Shown: one piece after another, positions 1 through 6,762 of the stretch
How the letters are laid out: each line of letters opens with the position of its first letter
Numbering within the stretch: the first letter of the stretch is position 1
Source of the DNA: Acidobacteriaceae bacterium
GTDB lineage: Bacteria; Acidobacteriota; Terriglobia; Terriglobales; Acidobacteriaceae
DNA: 34,578 bases
Assembly: GCA_030038115.1 (NCBI GenBank)
Contig: JASHPM010000142.1
Span: forward strand, 1-34,578
Direction: 5' to 3'
The notes under the pieces: model-generated
Database searches by the model: none
Told to the model about the DNA's origin: nothing
Seen by the model: only the letters and a program-made list of their open reading frames with translations
Translations under genes and position numbers: made by a program

Positions 1-877
1 GAGCAAGGCCGGTTTCGGTGTCTCCCTGCGCGAGATATTCGACCGCTTTCCGCAGTTCCGGTTCCTTTTGGCGAATGATCTGGTCCAAGTGTGCCGTCCG
101 CATTCCGGCTTGTTGGAGCTGCTCGAAGGGCTTGCCTGCCTCGACGGCCTGATGCTGGCGCGTGTCTCCGATGAGCAGGACACGATCCTCATCGCCAATA
201 CGTCGCAGAAAGTCCCGCATCTGCCGTGTCGAACTGAGAGAGGACTCGTCAAGGAAATAGAGATGCCTCTCGCCATCGGCTCCCGGTCGGCTGCGGGCGA
301 GAAAGCCTTGCAGCGTATCAGCGGGGATTCCGGCTTCGTGGAGTTGGTTGGCGGCACGCGAAGTAGGCGCGAAGCCTTCGACGGAATACCCGGCAGCCTC
401 CGCCCCTCGATGAATCACTGAGAGTGCGGTAGTCTTTCCAGTGCCGGCGGTTCCTTGCAGTCCCTGAACTTGGTCGCGGGAGAGCAACACTTCTTCGACC
501 ACACTACGTTGTGCGGCGTTCAGGTGGGCATTTGCCTCGGTAACGTGGACGACCTGCTGGATGGAAGCAATCTGCTTGTTCTGATTCTGCCCTTCGATCA
601 CCCGTGAAATCACCTCCTTTTCGGCGCGAATCATTTCCTCGGTAGTGAACTGGCGGGCACTGGCATGAGCCTTCGGCGATGCAATCTGGAATTCACCGCT
701 GGCCATTCGTTCATCGAGCGCGGCGCGAATTTTGGTGAGAGTCAGCTCGCCCATTCCACGCCGTAGCGCGTCGCGGTAGAGGCGGCGTTCATCGACCACT
801 GCCTCCCGCTCGAAGTTCCGGTCTCGAGCGTAAGTCACCGCCTGATGAGGCGACTGGCGCGTTGCCTGATGCTCAGG
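1..877 (-). pseudogene. MobF/TraA-type conjugative relaxase, helicase part only; N-terminus lost and C-terminus beyond left edge
   Basis: The open frame read from 877 to the left edge encodes the SF1 helicase part of a TrwC/TraI-family relaxase-helicase, which nicks and unwinds DNA at oriT in conjugation. A Walker A motif (GTAGTGKTT, near 450-425) sits in the context LQGTAGTGKTTAL. It is followed by a RecD-like APTSRAA segment, a Walker B-like FLDESSLSS, and a motif III-like LLIGDTRQH. The segment before the helicase (AVTYARDRNFEREAVVDER, from about 840) is the family's linker following the relaxase domain. The HUH relaxase domain, normally about 300 residues with the catalytic tyrosine and histidine triad, is absent. 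An in-frame TAA at 880-878 and then virB9 occupy its place. No good start codon is present; a GTG at 838 is the first possibility. I infer a broken gene that cannot nick DNA. The family call is strong and the pseudogene call is moderately strong. Confidence 0.82.
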
Positions 878-897
878 TTATCATTCGGCTCCGGCAT
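835..897 (-). pseudogene. orphan 20-codon start after virB9, possible virB10 stub fused out of frame to relaxase
   Basis: An ATG at 897-895 lies 2 bases after the virB9 stop, where the next gene of a vir operon (usually virB10) would begin. The frame reads MPEPNDNLSIRQR and continues to a TGA at 837-835. By then the DNA is already relaxase sequence in another frame. A tight virB9-virB10 junction is usual in type IV secretion operons, so I infer that this is the first dozen codons of virB10, joined by deletion to the relaxase interior. The peptide is too short to identify by eye. It could also be chance. Confidence 0.4.
840..871. repeat. 8-bp direct repeat GCCTGATG, 24-bp period, at the relaxase deletion junction
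   Basis: GCCTGATG occurs at 840-847 and again at 864-871, within the stretch where virB9-adjacent sequence passes into relaxase sequence. The period of 24 bp is a multiple of three, so both copies read HQA in the relaxase frame. It may be a trace of the deletion or simply a repeated coding motif. Confidence 0.45.
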
Positions 898-899
898 GG

Positions 900-1730
900 C
901 TAGTTCCTTTCATCCGTGCGGTGGAACTCGACCCTCTGCTTGCCAATGGTCAGGTAGCCACGGTCAAGCTCTTTGGGCACGGTGTAAAGACCGTTGCTGA
1001 AGTCGAAATTGATGAGAGACGGCTTGCCGTCCTTGACTTCGTAGAGCGCAGGCGTTTCCTGGAACTGCCCGCGCAGATACGTGAACTTGTCGTCATGCCA
1101 AATCTGCTTGAGGCCCAGCTCTTTGCCCTTCGATTCATCCCAGGTAAAGTCGAATTGGAGAGTGCCGGGGTACTGGCTGCGGTACTCTTCCTCTTTGGTT
1201 TGTTCGGCCTTGAGCGCGGCAGCCTCGGCGGCCTTAGCTGCGGCGATTTGCTGATTCTCCTGGTCAAGCTCCGACGCCGGCACGAAAACGGGCAGCTCGA
1301 TCAGTTTTTTCTTGGCCTCCTGATCGCCGGGCGTGATGAACACCTTGGAATCAAAGTGGGGATCGGAATCGGAAGAGATTTCCTGAAGCTCCAGGGTGTA
1401 CTCGTTGCCGTGATCGGAAATGATGTGAACGTCGGTCGTACTGTTGGCGAGCTTTGGCTTGATGCTGATGAAGCGGCTGGCCACGTGGCCGCCGTCGAAG
1501 ACCCAGTCCACCGTATCTCCGGCGAATACATTGGCGATCTTCTCCTCCGAGGGAAGCTCGATCAGCGTCGATTGCAGCAGCGTCGCGCGCACCACAGGAG
1601 GAGAGGAGCTCTGGGACACCACAATGGTGCGCGGCGCGTTCGGCTCCAGGTGTTTCGGGGCCGGCTGTGCATGAGTGGCGGCGGCGAAGGCAAAGCCAAG
1701 AGTCACGGCGACAGGGATGAGCGGTTTCAC
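900..1730 (-). CDS. virB9: VirB9/TrbG-family type IV secretion core protein
   Basis: VirB9 forms the outer-membrane core ring of type IV secretion systems with VirB7 and VirB10. The chosen start is the GTG at 1730, giving about 276 residues. It has an AAAGGA Shine-Dalgarno about 8 bases upstream and begins with VKPLIPVAVTLGFAFAA, a signal peptide ending near THAQ. An ATG at 1769 lies inside virB4 and has no visible ribosome site. The N-terminal domain contains the family pattern around TLIELPSEEKIANVFAGD. An alanine- and glutamate-rich linker follows, and then a C-terminal beta domain with FDFTWDESKGKELGLKQIWHDDKFTYLRG-like sequence (split here: FDFTW, then KQIWHDDKFTYLR), typical of the CagX/VirB9 C-terminus. 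It lies 16 bases after virB4. No virB5, virB6 or virB8 lies between virB4 and virB9, so those are elsewhere or lost. Confidence 0.85.
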   Translation of the reverse strand: MKPLIPVAVTLGFAFAAATHAQPAPKHLEPNAPRTIVVSQSSSPPVVRATLLQSTLIELPSEEKIANVFAGDTVDWVFDGGHVASRFISIKPKLANSTTDVHIISDHGNEYTLELQEISSDSDPHFDSKVFITPGDQEAKKKLIELPVFVPASELDQENQQIAAAKAAEAAALKAEQTKEEEYRSQYPGTLQFDFTWDESKGKELGLKQIWHDDKFTYLRGQFQETPALYEVKDGKPSLINFDFSNGLYTVPKELDRGYLTIGKQRVEFHRTDERN

Positions 1731-1746
1731 GGCCAGTCCTTTCGGG

Positions 1747-4116
1747 TTACACAGCCTCACCGTGGGCAAAACGCTCGATACCCTCGGTGAGCCCGTATTT
1801 GGCGATCAGCTTCGACCGGCGTACCCGGTCTTTGGGTTTGGTGGAGAAGGTGGCATAGCTGCGGCTGTCCAGATTGAGAATCACGACTTTGGTAAGGCCA
1901 TCGCGCCGGATGTACAGCGCCTCGCGGTCCTGCAGGCTCTCGAACAGCGCGATCTGCTGTTCGTTCATCTTGAAAAGCTCGGCGTAGCGTTTCCGATTGA
2001 ACGTCGCGTCCTTAAGAAACAGGAACGATGTGGAGGAGTTCACGATCGAATCGGCGTTCCCGCCAAGGTCTTCCGCGGATTGGCCGATCAGGGTGACGCC
2101 GCCGAGATTCTTGCGAACGGTCTTGATGGATGCGAGCGCGCCTTCCAGCAACTGCCGGTTCTTCATCGAAGAGAAGATCTCTTCGATCAAAATGTGCTTG
2201 GGCACTCCGAGATTGGCCGAATCGTAGAGCACATCGTTGATGCGGCGCAGAAGCCAGACCATCAGCGGCTCGATCAGGTCGGCGTACTGCTCGTTGTTGA
2301 CGCCCTGGAAATCGAAGCACTGCAGCCGCGATAGTGAGAGACTGTCTTCCACGTTGTCGAAGATCGCGTGGTAGACGCCATCGCGAACCCATTTCGACAG
2401 GTAGCGGTCGAGCTTCTTGGGGAGGTAGAGATTCGAAAGCCGGCGATTCTCACGGTCAAGCAGGTACATGTCCTGCACGGCTTTGTGGATCACGTCGTCG
2501 TCTTCCGGCTCCGGCTCGGCTCCGCTGTTGGCGAGCAAGAGCCGGACAAACGAATACAGAAATTTGAGGTTGCTTTCGGTCTGCTCCAGCGCGAAGGGAT
2601 TGACGCGCGGGCCATCCTTGCCGATGCGGTCAACCCGCCCGCCGTACAATTCAACAACGCTCTCGTAGCTGCCGCCGATGTCGAATATATAGCTGAACCC
2701 GCCGTACTTCTGTTCGAGCGCGATGAGCTGATTCCCATGCACGGACTTGCCAGTTCCCGTCGGACCTAGGATGAGCATGACGCGCACGCCATCCACGTAA
2801 ACGTCCTGAAAGAATGGCGTCCGGGTGCGCGTCTCAAAGATGTTCAGGTACTCGGCGTCCAGATCCTCTGAGCGTGGATGTCCGAGATGAGGAGCGAAGA
2901 CGGGAGACAGACGCGCGTGATGTTCCTCGGACAGCCACAGCGGAAACACGTTGAACTTGGCGTTGCCGGGGAACATGGCGTAGAAGGCGGAGAGATTGCC
3001 CAGCGTTTCCTCGATGACTTGCGTCCTCACATCCACGAAAATCCGGTGCACGGCGGGGATGGTGTCGCGTAACCGGTCGGCACTGTCGGCTGCCAGGAGC
3101 AGCCGAAGCGAGTATTCGCCCTGGCCCTTCTTGTCGAGCGAGCGGATGACATCACTTAGGTCATCGACGCTGCTGTTGGCGGCTCGCGCCCCGGCCCCCG
3201 TCTCAAGTGACGCGAAATCGCGCCCGCTCATGACGCGCGTCAGCACCCCCACTTTGAAAAAGGAAATAAACTTTTCCTGCGCGTCGATCTCGCTACGAGC
3301 GGCGGTCGTGGATTTGGGCCGCCAGGTCGAGCAAAGAATGCTGTCACAATCGAGCGAAAGCAGACCCGAAAAGAGGCATTGCCTTGACGCTTCGGGCGTC
3401 GTCTTGAGCGAAAACATCTGTACGTACCGTTTACCCACGCGCAGGTGGTCGCTGTGCCATGCGATCGGGTTCATGACGATCTGGCGGTCTACGCCTTCGT
3501 CGCCGCGGAGTTCAGCGGCCGCGGCCCACTCTTCAAGATTGAAGAGGTAGCTGAAGAAACGGAACGTGGCACTCTTGTCGAGCAGGCGTAATCCGAAGGA
3601 TGCTCCCAAGTGCCCCACTAGGATCGTGGCCGTCTTTTCAAGTTCGGCCAGCATTCGAGACGTGCTGGCGGTGTGTTCCTTCGGCTTCTGCTCGAACGCT
3701 TTGATCTTTGGCGGCTCAATGGTCAGGCACCAATGCAGGTCAATCCGTCGAAAGCCAGCAGTCTTTTCAAGATGCGAGAGGCGGTCGTGGGCGAACACCT
3801 GCGTCACGGGGCTGGTATACAGCTTCTGCCGGGGCAGCTCGAAGCCCGACATGACGCGAACGTACTGATAGAGGCAGGAACCTTCCGGCAGGCCGTGCAG
3901 TGCGCCTTCTACCGAGCGCATCCGGGCTTCCAATTCCTGATCGGTCAGCCCCTCCTCATCGATACCGGCGAGCGCAAACAGGCATCCGTAACCGCCGCCC
4001 TTCAGCGCAAAAATATGGCCGCTGACAAAGCGTGCAATTGGAATGATGCTGGACGCGGCGCCTGCCTTCGCGAACCATGGAACGAATTTTGCTTGGCTCT
4101 TATTTGCGCGGGTCAT
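1747..4116 (-). CDS. virB4: VirB4/TrbE-family type IV secretion ATPase
   Basis: The 789-residue protein is the cytoplasmic ATPase that powers pilus assembly and substrate transfer. Its length is normal for the CagE/TrbE/VirB family. The N-terminal half is the VirB4 domain that contacts the inner membrane complex. The C-terminal half holds the ATPase, with Walker A GPTGTGKS at about residue 450-457 and a Walker B-like ILIEEIFSSM around residue 645. It is followed by GGVTLIGQSAEDL, the usual motif III region. The ATG at 4116 overlaps the end of virB3 by 17 bases, so translation is probably coupled. The frame is intact, so this gene is not visibly damaged even though the downstream relaxase is. 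Confidence 0.95.
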   Translation of the reverse strand: MTRANKSQAKFVPWFAKAGAASSIIPIARFVSGHIFALKGGGYGCLFALAGIDEEGLTDQELEARMRSVEGALHGLPEGSCLYQYVRVMSGFELPRQKLYTSPVTQVFAHDRLSHLEKTAGFRRIDLHWCLTIEPPKIKAFEQKPKEHTASTSRMLAELEKTATILVGHLGASFGLRLLDKSATFRFFSYLFNLEEWAAAAELRGDEGVDRQIVMNPIAWHSDHLRVGKRYVQMFSLKTTPEASRQCLFSGLLSLDCDSILCSTWRPKSTTAARSEIDAQEKFISFFKVGVLTRVMSGRDFASLETGAGARAANSSVDDLSDVIRSLDKKGQGEYSLRLLLAADSADRLRDTIPAVHRIFVDVRTQVIEETLGNLSAFYAMFPGNAKFNVFPLWLSEEHHARLSPVFAPHLGHPRSEDLDAEYLNIFETRTRTPFFQDVYVDGVRVMLILGPTGTGKSVHGNQLIALEQKYGGFSYIFDIGGSYESVVELYGGRVDRIGKDGPRVNPFALEQTESNLKFLYSFVRLLLANSGAEPEPEDDDVIHKAVQDMYLLDRENRRLSNLYLPKKLDRYLSKWVRDGVYHAIFDNVEDSLSLSRLQCFDFQGVNNEQYADLIEPLMVWLLRRINDVLYDSANLGVPKHILIEEIFSSMKNRQLLEGALASIKTVRKNLGGVTLIGQSAEDLGGNADSIVNSSTSFLFLKDATFNRKRYAELFKMNEQQIALFESLQDREALYIRRDGLTKVVILNLDSRSYATFSTKPKDRVRRSKLIAKYGLTEGIERFAHGEAV

Positions 4117-4360
4117 AGTAGGATTTCTGGCTGAGACTCAGGCCCCAGAGCTGAAACATCTTTGGGTGTTTGCGAACAATGAGCCATGCCGCAGCTGCAA
4201 GCGTGGGAAATGCCACCATCGCCACCAGGCGAAAACCAACGAGGAAAACCGTTACGCAGACGAATACGATCGCCATCCATGCTGAGAGGTCGAGACCGAG
4301 CTTGGCTCTCGGCTGATTCAGCGCCTGATTGATCGGTAACGGTTCTCCTCGCCGGGCCAT
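4100..4360 (-). CDS. virB3: VirB3/TrbD-like type IV secretion inner-membrane protein
   Basis: This small 86-residue protein has two adjacent hydrophobic segments at about residues 27-42 and 43-63, then a charged tail ending near YYDPRK. VirB3/TrbD proteins have this size and layout and associate with VirB4 at the inner membrane. In some systems the two are fused. The start ATG at 4360 is preceded by GAGG about 8 bases upstream. The gene lies between the pilin and the ATPase, which is the classical order, and its 3' end overlaps virB4. The assignment rests on size, topology and position more than on any diagnostic residue. Confidence 0.8.
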   Translation of the reverse strand: MARRGEPLPINQALNQPRAKLGLDLSAWMAIVFVCVTVFLVGFRLVAMVAFPTLAAAAWLIVRKHPKMFQLWGLSLSQKSYYDPRK

Positions 4361-4369
4361 GGACGCGCC

Positions 4370-4762
4370 TCACATTCCCTGGCCTGTGAGGCTGGATATC
4401 CAACCGGCTCCCCATCCCAGGACTCCGGCGCCAAACAGGGCGCCGAAAAGGCCTGGAATGGCGTCTTGAAACCTGCCCGACATCATGCGGATTCCGGCGA
4501 AGATCAGGCCGCCGAGACAGATGACAGCGCCGGCGTACATCGCGAAGGTCTTGAACGTTGACATGAGCGTTTGTGCCCCGGAGAAGTCCATCGTCCCCTG
4601 GGCATGGGCGACGGCGCTGCTAGCGCCCATGAAGAGCAGGGCAGTCAGCGTCGGACCCATCACATGAGCTGCTTCGAGAAGATTTCGCTTTGAGAAAGGT
4701 TGCGCCAATCGCTTGGCGATGCGGATTGTCTTACGACGAATGACGGCATTGCTAGGGAACAT
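4370..4762 (-). CDS. virB2: VirB2/TrbC-family conjugative pilin
   Basis: The protein is the precursor of the pilus subunit. A long basic N-terminus (about residues 1-30) leads into a hydrophobic signal segment that ends at a likely signal peptidase site near AVAHAQ. The mature part of about 75 residues has two hydrophobic helices, FAMYAGAVICLGGLIFAG and a glycine-rich GLFGALFGAGVLGWGAG, separated by a short basic loop. This is the VirB2/TrbC pattern. I chose the ATG at 4762 because GGAGG lies 5 bases upstream. An ATG at 4774 would overlap that ribosome site and add four residues. It is the first gene of the vir operon and ends 9 bases before virB3. Confidence 0.85.
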   Translation of the reverse strand: MFPSNAVIRRKTIRIAKRLAQPFSKRNLLEAAHVMGPTLTALLFMGASSAVAHAQGTMDFSGAQTLMSTFKTFAMYAGAVICLGGLIFAGIRMMSGRFQDAIPGLFGALFGAGVLGWGAGWISSLTGQGM

Positions 4763-4774
4763 CGGCACCTCCAT

Positions 4775-5072
4775 CGGCCAGTCTTCAAGCCGGGATATGC
4801 CGCGAAATTAGCGCCTGGTTTCGGTCAGAGTCCAATAACCTTTTGGCCGTGCGCTATAACTTTTTGGGCTCATAGCATTGCTCTCGCGGTCATTCCTGGA
4901 AGCAAGCAAAGGGCGGCGGAGCCCTTATCCCGGCTGCGCCGCGACAGGAAAAGTGAAGTAGGAGCGCGTCGTCAGCGGAAAAGGGGGTTCGTGAGGAGGG
5001 CTTGCCCTTGGCAAAGCCAATCGGAATTTTGACCTAATCGTGGCGCGACGCCGGTTTCGAGCGAATCGCTAA
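4775..5072. other. 298-bp intergenic region between HEPN gene and vir operon
   Basis: Both flanking genes read on the minus strand, so this stretch should hold the end of the HEPN transcript and the promoter of virB2-B9. I see a small 11-bp palindrome, AGCGAATCGCT, at 5060-5070 just after the HEPN stop, but no T-tract that would make it a convincing terminator. The paired 12-bp repeat at 4835-4867 is the only other clear structure. No coding frame here is convincing. Confidence 0.5.
4835..4867. promoter_or_regulatory. tandem 12-bp direct repeat with 21-bp period, candidate operator for the vir operon
   Basis: ATAACCTTTTGG at 4835-4846 and ATAACTTTTTGG at 4856-4867 differ by one base. They start exactly 21 bp apart, two turns of the helix, so both would face the same side of the DNA. 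They lie about 75-105 bp upstream of the virB2 start. Such spacing suits a regulator binding as a tandem dimer. Its identity is unknown, and no regulator gene other than the HTH-MNT protein is visible in this part of the element. Confidence 0.45.
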
Positions 5073-5531
5073 TCACTTGCCACTGATTTTGTCCGGATGG
5101 TGGTTCCGAATCCAGTCCTCGACCTTCTTACGGACCTGAACCGCGAGGTTGCCGGCAAGATCTGCCTCGCCCTGGGCGACCAGTCCGTAGTCATCGTAGG
5201 CACCGGTGTTCCGTTTACGACGCAAGGCGTCGAGAGCGCGAATCATCTTCTTTTCCGGGTCGATGGAAAATTCGAGGGCCTCAAGGGTCCGGTAATGTTC
5301 ATTGTTGCCACGGACGACGCGGTATCCGGCCGCGCGGAGTGCGGCAGAGGCCGAGGAGCGGGCGGCATCGTAGGCTAATGCCAATTGCACGTCTGCAGAC
5401 AATCCGCCCTTCAACGCTTTCTGATAGTCAGCAAGGCGGGCATCTGCAATGGACAGCAGACGGGTGATTTCCGCAGCGTCCGATGGCAGCACTTCGAGCC
5501 AGCTATTTTTGACCCAACTCTCGAAGGACAC
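5073..5531 (-). CDS. HEPN-domain protein, partner of the MNT nucleotidyltransferase
   Basis: The protein of about 152 residues is helical and resembles HEPN proteins encoded next to minimal nucleotidyltransferases, where HEPN is usually an RNase toxin and MNT its antitoxin. A conserved-looking block YRVVRGNNEHYRTLEAL contains R-x4-H. A later block LDALRRKRNTGAYDDYG carries the RN-x3-Y pattern near the start of the last helices, where many HEPN RNases have R-x4-6-H. Here histidine is replaced by tyrosine. I prefer the GTG at 5531, 6 bases after a GGAG. ATGs at 5537 and 5567 are possible but have poorer ribosome sites and longer overlaps with the upstream gene. All starts overlap the MNT gene, implying coupling. 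Which protein is the toxin cannot be read from sequence. Confidence 0.75.
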   Translation of the reverse strand: MSFESWVKNSWLEVLPSDAAEITRLLSIADARLADYQKALKGGLSADVQLALAYDAARSSASAALRAAGYRVVRGNNEHYRTLEALEFSIDPEKKMIRALDALRRKRNTGAYDDYGLVAQGEADLAGNLAVQVRKKVEDWIRNHHPDKISGK

Positions 5532-6102
5532 TCTCATCTCCAATGACGAAGAGCTTCTTTTCCGCAAGGACCGTCTTCAGGAAATTCTCCCGCATCTTGC
5601 TCAGGAATTCTTTGGTGGAATAAACCGTCGGGTTGATCTCCCGGCTCAGGGTCTTCTGCGCCGGAGCCAAAAGTTCGATTACATCGGCGAAATGCACCCG
5701 GCCCACGATCATCAGGTCCACGTCGCTCTCTGTACTCTCCCGCGATCGTGCCGTTGAACCATAGACGAACGCAAGGCTGATCTTCGCCTCCAGAGGTCGC
5801 AGAGCTTCCAGCAGAACGTCGTGGATGCCGACGGTTTTGGCCACCAGGCTTCGCATTTCCTCGAAGACGGGGCTGGCCTGATTGGCGCTGTAGAAGGTCT
5901 GGTGGCCCACGGTCTTTCGTACCGCCAGGCCGGCATCGACAAGTTGGCGTAGCTCACGCTGCACCGCGCCCAGGGTGATGTTCGTTTGTCGCGCCAGTTG
6001 GCGGAGGTAGAATGACTCCGCGACGTGACCATAGAGGACCCGGAGCACGGCTCCCCGAGTCCGTCCAAACAGAGTCTCGGAAAGTGCGCTTCCCGTACCC
6101 AT
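5503..6102 (-). CDS. winged-HTH fused to MNT-type nucleotidyltransferase (antitoxin-like)
   Basis: The first 75 residues form an ArsR/MarR-like winged helix-turn-helix (FYLRQLARQTNITLGAVQRE followed by a wing). The second half is a minimal nucleotidyltransferase domain with the motif GSTARSRESTESDVDL, where GS plus D-x-D are the nucleotide- and metal-binding residues. Known MNT antitoxins modify or bind a HEPN toxin. Fusing the DNA-binding domain to the enzyme suggests this protein also represses its own promoter. It overlaps the HEPN gene and lies nearest the element end. The start ATG at 6102 sits just downstream of a perfect inverted repeat. A chromosomally useful nucleotidyltransferase is possible, but the HEPN pairing and the mobile-element setting favour a toxin-antitoxin or stability role. 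Confidence 0.85.
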   Translation of the reverse strand: MGTGSALSETLFGRTRGAVLRVLYGHVAESFYLRQLARQTNITLGAVQRELRQLVDAGLAVRKTVGHQTFYSANQASPVFEEMRSLVAKTVGIHDVLLEALRPLEAKISLAFVYGSTARSRESTESDVDLMIVGRVHFADVIELLAPAQKTLSREINPTVYSTKEFLSKMRENFLKTVLAEKKLFVIGDESVLRELGQK

Positions 6103-6132
6103 TTCGGGGTCAATTGTACCCTATAAGGGTAC
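6095..6132 (-). promoter_or_regulatory. palindromic operator with a third half-site at the HTH-MNT start
   Basis: GTACCCT-ATA-AGGGTAC at 6116-6132 is a perfect 7-bp inverted repeat with a 3-bp spacer. A further GTACCC at 6095-6100 begins exactly 21 bp from the one at 6116 and covers the start codon. The central AT-rich part reads TTATAG on the minus strand and could be part of a -10 box. I infer an autoregulatory site for the winged-HTH of the downstream gene. Confidence 0.6.
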
Positions 6133-6180
6133 GGACTGGCTCGTGTCCCCGACCGATAGTGGGGGATCTCTCTTCGTTTT

Positions 6181-6201
6181 CAACCCCAAACCAACCCCAA
6201 A
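6181..6201. repeat. tandem CAACCCCAAA repeats near the element end
   Basis: CAACCCCAAA occurs at 6181-6190 and 6192-6201, an 11-bp period. They lie about 95 bp inside the tRNA-derived attachment site. Short tandem sites at this distance fit arm-type binding sites of tyrosine integrases, but no integrase gene is in the window to support it. Confidence 0.45.
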
Positions 6202-6294
6202 TAGCAGGGCACTGGATGTATTTGTGGCTATTCACCGCTCTTTGCTAATCCCAACCGCGCTGTCCAACTCGTTGAAAATACGTTGATTATAGCC

Positions 6295-6339
6295 CTCATA
6301 ACCCAAAGGTCGGTGGTTCAAATCCACCCCCCGCAACCA
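6295..6339 (+). other. attachment site: 3' half of initiator tRNA-fMet (anticodon loop to CCA)
   Basis: The 45 bp can be folded as the 3' part of a tRNA. The anticodon loop CTCATAA has CAT at 6297-6299. It is followed by stem CCCAA, variable AGGTC, T-stem GGTGG/CCACC around loop TTCAAAT, acceptor strand CCCCGCA, discriminator A and CCA at 6337-6339. CCC directly after the loop and A at position 72 of the acceptor are initiator-tRNA features. The 5' half is missing: the bases before the loop do not pair with CCC, and no acceptor or D-arm precedes them. The break at the anticodon loop is where tyrosine recombinases of tRNA-targeting elements commonly cross over. I infer this is one attachment end of the conjugative element, with chromosome to the right. 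The intact tRNA should be at the other end, outside the window. Confidence 0.85.
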
Positions 6340-6762
6340 ACCTGCGGCTGTCGTTCCGGGGGCTGCTTCCTCCCTCTTATTACATATTCGATCTGGGTTC
6401 GGGCCCGGGCTGGCCGGAGTTGTGTCAGTGGAGGCTCTGGGACGGGGCCGGTTCGGGGATGGGTTCTGGCAGCTTGGCCTGGAACAGGTGACGGATCCTG
6501 AATGCTGCTGGTGGAGAAGGTTGAGGCGAAGAGAGCCGCAGATATTGCCTGAGACGTCGAGGTCGCTGGGCGGAGATGTTCTCGATGAACGCGCCGCGGC
6601 GGGATCTAATCTCCCCTATTATCTGGCACGATACGCGGCATCGACTATCTCTGGAGCCGCCCCAACGTTGACTCGCAACGCATCGGCGCCTTCAGCTGCC
6701 TTGGTGATGGAGCCATGGTCAGTCAGTGAGCAGGGGCACGAATCAGGGCTTCACTGTTGCTG
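6340..6762. other. 423-bp region without an intact gene between attachment site and amidohydrolase
   Basis: Apart from the alpha/beta hydrolase remnant at 6628-6729 I see no gene, RNA or clear terminator here. The stretch lies next to the element end and reads like degraded coding sequence in its right part. Confidence 0.5.
6628..6729 (+). pseudogene. remnant of an alpha/beta hydrolase (nucleophile-elbow region)
   Basis: The plus-strand frame reads TIRGIDYLWSRPNVDSQRIG followed by AFSCLGDGAMVSQ and a stop at 6727-6729. Bacterial acetyl-xylan-esterase and dienelactone-hydrolase-like proteins contain R-x-(I/L)-DYL-x-SRP-x-VD-x-x-RIG-x-x-GCSGGG at the strand leading to the nucleophile serine. 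Here the elbow is altered to SCLGDG, so the expected GCSGGG serine is gone, and the frame ends soon afterwards. No start or flanking domain is visible. It is best read as a decayed gene fragment, and could also be chance resemblance. Confidence 0.5.

Noticed and set aside
921-1790. Long plus-strand open frame opposite virB9
   Set aside because: It mirrors the virB9 codons on the other strand, has no family features and contains arginine/leucine-rich antisense-like sequence. VirB9 explains the region.
6250-6339. Complete tRNA gene at the element end
   Set aside because: Only the 3' half folds. The sequence before the anticodon loop has no acceptor, D-arm or matching anticodon stem.
1-6339. 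Functional, self-transmissible conjugative element
   Set aside because: The relaxase lacks its catalytic domain, virB10 is at best a stub, and no virB5, virB6 or virB8 is seen between virB4 and virB9. Missing genes could lie outside the window, but the broken relaxase argues against autonomous transfer.
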